This document shows, one piece after another, positions 56,478-64,000 of a DNA stretch of 64,000 nucleotides. Made by a program: the position numbers and the translations under genes. Within the stretch, counting starts at the first letter, position 1. Every line of letters begins with the position of its first letter. The notes below the pieces were generated by a model that did no database searches, was not told the origin of the DNA, and saw only the letters and a list, made by a program, of their open reading frames with translations. Source of the DNA: Stenotrophomonas acidaminiphila (GTDB lineage: Bacteria; Pseudomonadota; Gammaproteobacteria; Xanthomonadales; Xanthomonadaceae); contig NZ_LDJO01000014.1 of assembly GCF_001431595.1 (NCBI RefSeq), forward strand, positions 1-64,000, read 5' to 3'.

Positions 56478-58463
56478 TCAGGTCCGCGCCGTGCGCGCCA
56501 GTGCCAGCCGCAGCAGGCGCGCGTCGAGCCATTCGCTGAAGCCGGCAGCCCGCTCCAGCCGCATGCGCTGCAGGTACATTGCATCGTTGTCGCCGGGACC
56601 CTGGCGCAGGGCGGCAAGCACGGTACGCAGCTTGCCGCCGGCACTGCCGGTGTTGGTCTTCAACCAGCCCAGGGCCCGCAGCAGGTCCTGCTCGAGCGGG
56701 GTGAAGTCGCTGCCCAGCGGGTAGTCGGGCAGGCTGCCGTCGCGACGGAACGGTGCCAGTGCCGCGGACAGGGCCTGCGCGCGATTGCGCTGCCAGTGTG
56801 CCGGCGCCACGAAGTCGCCCGCCAGCTTCTTCGCGGCCCTGGCCTGTTGCAGCAGCGGTGCCTGGAAGGCGGCATCGGTAATGCCGGCCATCGCGATCAC
56901 GCAGTCCTCGTCGGTCATACCGCGCAGGTCGGCGATGCCGTATTCGTTGATGAAGATATCGCGCAGGTGCCGCGGGATCGTGGTGTGCCCATAGTTCCAG
57001 CGCACATTGGACTGCGCCTTGCCGGCATCGTCGCGCAGTGCGCGGAACATCAGCACGCCGCGGGCATCGTCCAGCGCGTGCGCCATCGCCACGAAGTTGT
57101 ACTGGCCGCCGACCCCGGACACCACCCGGCCATCGTCCAGCGCGTCGGATACCGCCGCGCCGAGCGCGGTGGCCATCATGCAGGAGTTGAAGAAGCGCGC
57201 CTGCCGGCGCTGCAGCCGCTGCAGGGTTTCGTCGCCGCTGCGGAACTGGTTGATCTCGCTGATGCGGCGCATGCCGATGGCACGGCCCTGGTCGGCGGGC
57301 AGCTGCCGCAGCCAGTCGTAGAACTCCGGCGAGCCGAGATAGAACGCGCCATGCAGGTACTCGCCCTCCTCGGCCAGCCGCGCATGGTCGGCGGTGTAGG
57401 CGCTGCCGTTGGCCAGGCGTTGCATCAGCGCCAGGTCGTCATGCACCTTGCGACGGATCACGCCGCTCTGCACCAGCTTGCGGAAGCCCTCGTTGAGCAT
57501 TTCGCTGCAGCCGTACAGGCCGATGTCGAACGGTTCCAGTCCACCGATGGCGTGCACCAGCGGATGCTGCTCCAGCGCCGGGTCCAGTGCGTGCAGTACC
57601 CTGCGGTAGCAGGCGTTGTCGGTGTGGCGCAGGACCAGGGCATGGCTGAGCGCGTCGGCCAGCGCACCGATGCCGATCTGCAGGGTGCCGCCGTCGCGCA
57701 CCAGGGTGCTGGCATACAGGCCGATGGCGTAGTCGGCGTCGCTTACCGGTTGCCGCGGCAGGCCGAACAGTTTCGGATACGGACCGGGCGGGGTCAGTAC
57801 CAGGTCGAAGAACCCGGCCTCGACCGTGGCGCTGCCGCCCATCCAGGGCAGTTCCGGGTCGACCTCGGCGATCAGCAGCGGGCGCGGCAGCCCGCGTGCG
57901 ATGACGGCGTCGATCGTGTCCTGGGTGAGATCGTTGTTGCACGACAGCGACAGCCGCGTACTGCCTTCGTGGCGGGCCACTTTCTGCACGATGGCATGCG
58001 GCGCGCGCTGCGCCAGCGCATCGGCGACGTGGGTGTAATTGAGACTGGTGTAGGCGCGTTGCGCCTGCGCCGAACCCAGCAGTGCCCCGGACTGCATGTA
58101 GAACTCCTCCACCTGCACATGCGCGGGCAGGGCGTCGCGCGCGATCGCCAGGGCATAGGCCAGGCGCGGGAAATCCGTGCCGAAATGGCGCTCGACGAAC
58201 GGCCGCAGGAAGCGCGCCTGCAATCCGTCGCCGGCGGCATCGGGCGGATCGAGCGAGAGCGCGGTGTAGAGCTGCAGCGGATGCGATGGATCGCTCTCGA
58301 TGCGGGCGTACAGCGCATTGAGCAGGCGGTGCGGCTTGCCCAGCGCCAGCGGCGCGGCGATGCGCAGGGGGCCGCCGACATGGGCCAGCAGCCACGCCAC
58401 GGCGGCATCGGGATCGGTCACATGATGGGGCATGGCGGGTGCATCGTTCGTGGGGAGCGGCAT
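56478..58463 (-). CDS. Acetyl-CoA hydrolase/transferase family protein
   Basis: A large 661-aa member of the acetyl-CoA hydrolase/CoA-transferase (Cat1/ACH1) family. Recognisable are MGGSATVEAGFFDLVLTPPG, LQIGIGALADALSHALVL (the conserved GIG), and the C-terminal domain GVGGQYNFVAMAHAL, IVRHT-like GHTTIPRHLRDIFINEYGIADL. The usual catalytic Glu region is near YGCSEMLNEGF. It is longer than typical members by about 150 residues, with an extra helical C-terminal tail. ATG 58463 is chosen; ATG 58433 is possible and neither RBS is strong. Divergent from blaI-like. Confidence 0.82.
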   Translation of the reverse strand: MPLPTNDAPAMPHHVTDPDAAVAWLLAHVGGPLRIAAPLALGKPHRLLNALYARIESDPSHPLQLYTALSLDPPDAAGDGLQARFLRPFVERHFGTDFPRLAYALAIARDALPAHVQVEEFYMQSGALLGSAQAQRAYTSLNYTHVADALAQRAPHAIVQKVARHEGSTRLSLSCNNDLTQDTIDAVIARGLPRPLLIAEVDPELPWMGGSATVEAGFFDLVLTPPGPYPKLFGLPRQPVSDADYAIGLYASTLVRDGGTLQIGIGALADALSHALVLRHTDNACYRRVLHALDPALEQHPLVHAIGGLEPFDIGLYGCSEMLNEGFRKLVQSGVIRRKVHDDLALMQRLANGSAYTADHARLAEEGEYLHGAFYLGSPEFYDWLRQLPADQGRAIGMRRISEINQFRSGDETLQRLQRRQARFFNSCMMATALGAAVSDALDDGRVVSGVGGQYNFVAMAHALDDARGVLMFRALRDDAGKAQSNVRWNYGHTTIPRHLRDIFINEYGIADLRGMTDEDCVIAMAGITDAAFQAPLLQQARAAKKLAGDFVAPAHWQRNRAQALSAALAPFRRDGSLPDYPLGSDFTPLEQDLLRALGWLKTNTGSAGGKLRTVLAALRQGPGDNDAMYLQRMRLERAAGFSEWLDARLLRLALARTART

Positions 58464-58512
58464 TACAGCATCGCTGCGATGAAGCCATGGTCGGTGCGCT
58501 TGACAGGCGTTT

Positions 58513-58530
58513 CGATTACCCGTGTAATCG
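58513..58530. promoter_or_regulatory. BlaI-type operator palindrome
   Basis: CGATTAC-CCGT-GTAATCG is a perfect 18-bp inverted repeat in the 89-bp gap between the divergent CoA-transferase and BlaI-family genes; a further GTAAACG half-site-like sequence follows at 58546-58552. It is the expected position for autorepression and may control both directions. Confidence 0.7.
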
Positions 58531-58552
58531 TTGAAAATCACGGATGTAAACG

Positions 58553-58927
58553 ATGATCCGGATCAGCGAAGCCGAAGCGGTGGTGATGGAGGTCCTGTGG
58601 GAGGCGCACCCGCTCGCGGCCGAGGACGTGATCGCGCGCGTCGCCGGGCGCAACGACTGGGCCGAAGCCACCGTCAAGACCTTGCTCAACCGCCTGCTCA
58701 ACAAGGGCGCGATCAGTGCGGTGAAGGAGCGGCGGCGCTATCTGTATGCGCCGCGGGTGCAACGCGATGCATGGGTGCTGGAAGAAAGCAGCAGCCTGCT
58801 GGAGCGCCTGTTCGACGGCCGCGTGGCGCCGCTGGTGGCGCACTTCAGCCAGCACCGGAAGCTGGGTCGTGACGACGTGGCCGAACTGCGCAGGCTGCTG
58901 GAGGAGCTCGATGATGACCAGCCTTGA
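58553..58927 (+). CDS. BlaI/MecI/CopY family transcriptional repressor
   Basis: A 124-aa winged-helix repressor: ISEAEAVVMEVLWEAHPLAAEDV and WAEATVKTLLNRLLNKGAI form the DNA-binding domain; the C-terminal half (LLERLFDGRVAPLVAHF...LRRLLEEL) is the dimerisation and cleavage region. In the family a partner M56 peptidase cleaves it on signalling; here that partner is the next gene, overlapping by 14 nt. Confidence 0.93.
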   Translation: MIRISEAEAVVMEVLWEAHPLAAEDVIARVAGRNDWAEATVKTLLNRLLNKGAISAVKERRRYLYAPRVQRDAWVLEESSSLLERLFDGRVAPLVAHFSQHRKLGRDDVAELRRLLEELDDDQP

Positions 58928-60170
58928 ATTGATGCGGGCCTTGCTGGCCACCGCCCTGGCCGGCAGTGCGGCGATGGCGGTGGTGCTGGCGTTGCGCGGC
59001 ATGGTGCGGCGCCGGCTGGGTGCCAGCGCGGCGTATCTGCTGTGGCTTGCGGTGCCGGTCGCGCTGTTGGCGGTGCTGTTGCCGGCGCCGCACATGGCGG
59101 TTCCGCCGATGACGGCCATCGGCACGGCGATGTCGAACGCGGCAACGCGTACCGCGACCGGCATGTCGCCGGTACTGCCGTGGTCGGCACTGCTGGGCGC
59201 GGCATGGCTGGTCGGCGCCCTGGCGACGGCCGCATGGCTGCTGCGCCAGCAGCATCGGTTCGCCCGGGGACTTGGGCGGCTGCGGCGGCGCGACGATGGG
59301 TTGTGGCAGGCGCAGGCCACCACCGGCCTGCCGGCGATCATCGGCCTGTTGCCGCCGCGCATCGTGCTGCCGGTGGATTTCGAACAGCGCTATACCGCAC
59401 AGGAGCGACGGCTGGTACTGCTGCACGAACGGGTGCACCTGCGCCGCGGCGACATCGTCGTCAACGCGCTTCTGGCGGCGATGCAGTGCCTGTACTGGTT
59501 CAACCCGCTCGTGCCGCTGGCAGTGCGCCGCTGCCGCGAGGACCAGGAATTCTCCTGCGACGAGCGTGTCATCGCCGGCGGCGGCGCGCGCCGCAGTTAT
59601 GGCAACGCCATGCTCAAGACCGGGCTGGTGTCGTCGTCCCTGCCGGTGGGGTGCCCCTGGCAGGGCGAGCATCCATTGAAGGAGCGGATCGCCATGTTGA
59701 AGCATCCCGTGCCCGGCAAGAAACAATGGCTGGCGATGGTGCTGTTGTCGGCGGGCCTGTCGTCGGGGCTGGGCTTGGCGGCCTGGGCGGCGCAGCCGCT
59801 GGCGCTGCCACAGGTCGCTGCCGGCGCCGGGGCGGGGTCGACGGCGATGCAGCCCGCCACCGGGGAAACGCCGGACGCGCCGGCGCGCATGCCGGGCTTC
59901 GCCGCCATGACGCCGCCGCGCTATCCGCCGAGCATGCACACCGGGCAGGTGCTGCTGAAAGTGGAAGTGGCCGCCGACGGCACGGCCACCCGGGTCACCG
60001 TCGACCGCAGCTCCGGGCATGACGACCTGGACGAAGCGGCAATGGCGGCAGCCCGTGGGTGGACGTTCGTCCCGGCCTACAGGAATGGCAGCGCCGTGGC
60101 CGGCGAGGTGAGCGTGCCGGTGCGCTTCGAGATGGACGCCCCGTCTCCCGGCACGGGCGATGCCTCGTGA
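58914..60170 (+). CDS. M56 family metallopeptidase fused to TonB C-terminal domain
   Basis: A 418-aa inner-membrane protein. Helices at about 8-28, 38-55 and 88-110, then the zinc site H171-E172-x2-H175 in LLHERVHLRRGD and the downstream E212 in QEFSCDERV, as in BlaR1/MecR1. A fourth helix (about 268-286) is followed not by a penicillin-binding sensor but by a TonB C-terminal-like domain (TPPRYPPSMHTGQVLLKVEV, AMAAARGWTFVPA). ATG at 58914 with GGAG upstream. The stop overlaps the lipoprotein gene by one base. Confidence 0.9.
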   Translation: MTSLELMRALLATALAGSAAMAVVLALRGMVRRRLGASAAYLLWLAVPVALLAVLLPAPHMAVPPMTAIGTAMSNAATRTATGMSPVLPWSALLGAAWLVGALATAAWLLRQQHRFARGLGRLRRRDDGLWQAQATTGLPAIIGLLPPRIVLPVDFEQRYTAQERRLVLLHERVHLRRGDIVVNALLAAMQCLYWFNPLVPLAVRRCREDQEFSCDERVIAGGGARRSYGNAMLKTGLVSSSLPVGCPWQGEHPLKERIAMLKHPVPGKKQWLAMVLLSAGLSSGLGLAAWAAQPLALPQVAAGAGAGSTAMQPATGETPDAPARMPGFAAMTPPRYPPSMHTGQVLLKVEVAADGTATRVTVDRSSGHDDLDEAAMAAARGWTFVPAYRNGSAVAGEVSVPVRFEMDAPSPGTGDAS

Positions 60171-60748
60171 TGCGGCGGCCCATGGCTGCAGCGCTGTGGC
60201 TGTCGCTGGCCGTGGCCGGCTGCGCGACGCGGCCGCCTGCCAGCGAGGCGGTGGCCGATACCTACAATGTCGGCCAGCGCCTGCTCCTGGCCGAAGCCGG
60301 CAGTGGGTCGGCAGGCGGCGTGCAGCCGTATACCCTGTCGGCCAGCGAGGTGTTCCGCATGCCCGTTCCAAGGCATGCGCCGTTGCCGGAACTGCCCGGC
60401 CTGCCGGTGCGGAACTCGCTGCCGCCGGTGACGGTCTGCCTGAATGTCGTGGTCGATGCCCAGGGCGGGGTACAGCGCAGCTTCCCGCTGCTGGGCCACA
60501 GTCAGTGCGGCGCCGGCAATGACGCGGGCAACGGGTATCTGCTGCAGGCCGCGGACGATGCCGTGCGGCAATGGCGCTTCGCGCCCGCGGCGATCTGCCG
60601 CTTTGACGCCGGCACCACGCCGGCGGCGCCTGACGATTGCAGCGGTGCCGCGCAGGTACAGGAGGTGCCGGTGACGCTGCCCTATGCCTTCACTTTCGAG
60701 ATCGTGCAGGGACAGGCACGGGTACGCATCGAACGGACGCCCCGGTGA
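60170..60748 (+). CDS. Lipoprotein with TonB-like C-terminal segment
   Basis: A 192-aa lipoprotein: signal peptide ending L13-A-V-A-G-C18. The C-terminal half (PVTVCLNVVVDAQGGVQRSF, AVRQWRFAPA) resembles the TonB-CTD/energy-transducer fold seen in the upstream gene, so the two may share a ligand or interact. No known name. It is the third gene of the BlaI-M56 module, coupled by the 1-bp TGATG overlap. Confidence 0.8.
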   Translation: MRRPMAAALWLSLAVAGCATRPPASEAVADTYNVGQRLLLAEAGSGSAGGVQPYTLSASEVFRMPVPRHAPLPELPGLPVRNSLPPVTVCLNVVVDAQGGVQRSFPLLGHSQCGAGNDAGNGYLLQAADDAVRQWRFAPAAICRFDAGTTPAAPDDCSGAAQVQEVPVTLPYAFTFEIVQGQARVRIERTPR

Positions 60749-60775
60749 GCCCGGCCGGGCCGGGTGACCGTTCGA

Positions 60776-61612
60776 TCAGCGTTGCCCGGGTGCCGTGTCC
60801 AGCAATTCGTTGAGCAGCGCCGCCAGCCGTTCGCCGGCCAGGCGCAGCTGCGCTTCGGCCAGCGGGCGCCAGGTGTCGGCATAGGCCTGGCCGATCTTGC
60901 GGTTGGCCGGGTAGATGCCCTCGCGGGTGGCGATGCGGCAGCTCTGTTCGGCCCAGCGCGTGGCGTCGCGCTGCAGTTGCGGCGCAACCACGCCCGACGG
61001 GGCGGGCAGCGCCTGCAGGCGCTGCAGGTAGTGCTCGTCGTCCAGCTGCAGGGCGTAGAACATGCCGCTGTCCCACAGCGAGTGCAGGTTGGTGCCGCGC
61101 TCGTTGAACTGCAACTGGTAGGTGTTGCCGCCCTTGTCGTGGCCGTAGCCGGCATGCATGGGCTGGTGTATGTCGCCGACCAGGTGCACGACGAACTTGA
61201 GTGCCTGCAGGCGCTCGCCGTCGGAGAGGCTGCGGTCGGCCAGGCGCGCGCTCTGCGCCTTCAGTGCCTCGATCACGCAGTCGCCGTTGCGGCAGTGCCT
61301 GTGCCGGTCATAGGCGCAGCCATCCTCGGCCATGTTGATGTAGTGCCAGCCAGCCGAGCGCCTGCCCAGGCCCGGGTCCTCGGCGCGCAGCTGGTCGGCC
61401 CACGGCGCGATGCCACCCAGGGTGGCGCCGTTTTCAGTGGCGAGCAGGCGCTCCACTTCCGCTTTCGCGACAGGGTCCAGGCGGGTTTCGGCAATGCGTG
61501 CGACAAGGCGGTGGCCCTGTGCGCCCCACGCGAAGGCCGGTGCGCTGGTCAGGGATGCGGCGGCCAGGATGATGCCGGAGAAGAGCAGGGGGATGCGGAC
61601 GCGGATTTTCAT
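60776..61612 (-). CDS. S1/P1-type nuclease, exported
   Basis: A 278-aa zinc nuclease of the S1/P1 family. The signal peptide (1-28, ending AFA) leaves mature Trp at position 29, whose N-terminus is a zinc ligand in this family; GAQGHRLVARIAE, WADQLRAEDPG, HYIN, HLVGDIHQPMHAGYGHDKGGN and NLHSLWD supply the other ligands. It degrades RNA and ssDNA outside the cytoplasm. Convergent with the BlaI module. Confidence 0.93.
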   Translation of the reverse strand: MKIRVRIPLLFSGIILAAASLTSAPAFAWGAQGHRLVARIAETRLDPVAKAEVERLLATENGATLGGIAPWADQLRAEDPGLGRRSAGWHYINMAEDGCAYDRHRHCRNGDCVIEALKAQSARLADRSLSDGERLQALKFVVHLVGDIHQPMHAGYGHDKGGNTYQLQFNERGTNLHSLWDSGMFYALQLDDEHYLQRLQALPAPSGVVAPQLQRDATRWAEQSCRIATREGIYPANRKIGQAYADTWRPLAEAQLRLAGERLAALLNELLDTAPGQR

Positions 61613-61706
61613 CGCCGCATTCTAGCGGCGCGGTGGCGGATGCCGTGTGCCGAAAGTGGCGGGCCTGTCCACGAGCCCACCGCGCTTGGCTCGCGGCAGG
61701 TCATGA

Positions 61707-63647
<1,941 letters not shown>

Positions 63648-63670
63648 TCCGCACCGCAGGGGTATGAAGC

Positions 63671-63697
63671 AAGGGCGCCGCGGGCGCCCTTCTTTTT
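63671..63697 (+). terminator. Intrinsic terminator of gap
   Basis: AAGGGCGCC (63671-63679) and GGCGCCCTT (63683-63691) with a GCG loop followed by CTTTTT. Confidence 0.9.
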
Positions 63698-63815
63698 GCC
63701 CGCGGCGGCGCGGATGCGGCAGGGCGCAGGGCGCCGTCGGAGCGGTTGTGCGGCTTGCGTTTCGACGGGACGTGGATGAAGGTGGCGTGGCACCTTCCGG
63801 TGACAGGGACGGCGA

Positions 63816-64000
63816 ATGGACGACGAGATCGTGTTGTTGGGGTTGCTGCTGCTGGCGGTGGTGCTGGCGGTGCCGGTGCTGCTGGTCATGGCGCTGGTAT
63901 CGGTGGCCTCGCTGAAACGGCGCGTGGCCGCGCTCGAGGACGCGCTGGCGCGCGGGCAGGCCGGCGAAGCGGGCCGCGCCGCCGATCCGGGCAACGCGCG
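63816..64000 (+). CDS. DUF2339-type membrane protein, N-terminal fragment
   Basis: Runs off the window end. Only 61 codons are visible: MDDEIVLLGLLLLAVVLAVP begins one strong membrane helix (residues 5-31) followed by LKRRVAALEDALARG, a short coiled coil and a Gly/Ala/Arg-rich linker. This pattern fits the start of DUF2339 polytopic proteins. No Pfam-level certainty from the fragment. Confidence 0.6.
   Translation, partial: MDDEIVLLGLLLLAVVLAVPVLLVMALVSVASLKRRVAALEDALARGQAGEAGRAADPGNA

Overview
The window is a 64-kb piece of chromosome from a GC-rich gammaproteobacterium, most likely a member of the Xanthomonadaceae (Xanthomonas, Stenotrophomonas, Pseudoxanthomonas or a close relative). The protein sequences point there, for example the succinyl/acetylornithine aminotransferase, PilM, transketolase and GAPDH. 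So do the gene orders zapA-6S RNA-fau, gmk-rpoZ-spoT-ridA-recG and mrcA/pilMNOPQ. It is almost entirely core genome. I see no prophage, insertion sequence, CRISPR array, tRNA or rRNA. This assignment is inference from recognised families, not from a database search.

Layout. 1-4.3 kb: a lipoprotein fragment, an HSDL2-type dehydrogenase, a voltage-gated K+ channel-like protein with a zinc ribbon, argD, a HIT protein and a HAD phosphatase. 4.4-9.6 kb: hemL, a secreted M19 dipeptidase, thiE, rubredoxin, a SirB1/TPR protein and a DUF192 lipoprotein. 9.6-11.7 kb: an orphan protein divergent from a small HTH regulator across an AT-rich palindromic region, then a secreted metalloprotease-like protein. 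11.7-16.5 kb: rpiA, an EVE-domain protein, 5-formyl-THF cyclo-ligase, 6S RNA, zapA and a coiled-coil partner on the minus strand, then a UPF0149 protein and pepP on the plus strand. 17-24.4 kb, minus strand: a PepQ-like dipeptidase, PilZ, DUF1631, hemW, rdgB, a VOC protein and rph. yicC is divergent from rph.

25.5-36.3 kb: a Tat-exported serine hydrolase, gmk, rpoZ, spoT, ridA, recG, a nucleoside hydrolase, L31 type B and citrate synthase. 36.6-44.8 kb: a conserved protein of unknown function, penicillin-binding protein 1A, and the divergent type IV pilus operon pilMNOPQ. 44.9-51.8 kb: a complete MoxR/Bat (von Willebrand A) operon of six genes in which every start overlaps the preceding stop. 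52-56.5 kb: an SDF-family cation symporter with an unusual TM7 motif, transketolase, and two tandem VOC genes of which the second is frameshifted. 56.5-64 kb: an acetyl-CoA hydrolase/transferase, a BlaI-M56/TonB-lipoprotein module with a clear operator, an S1/P1-type nuclease, ompW with a perfect FNR box, GAPDH and the start of a DUF2339 membrane protein.

Most genes sit in short operons with 1-4 bp stop/start overlaps (ATGA, GTGA or TGATG), so translational coupling is the rule. The least explained signal is a 105-nt composite element present in two intergenic regions, 30540-30644 and 36457-36561. Both copies have the same architecture: two inverted DnaA-box-like 9-mers exactly 28 nt apart, then exactly 38 nt, then a conserved 21-nt block. 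Other worthwhile signals are the operator-like palindromes at 10216-10227 and 58513-58530, the altered cation-site motif of the SDF transporter, and a 0.5-kb non-coding stretch after pepP.
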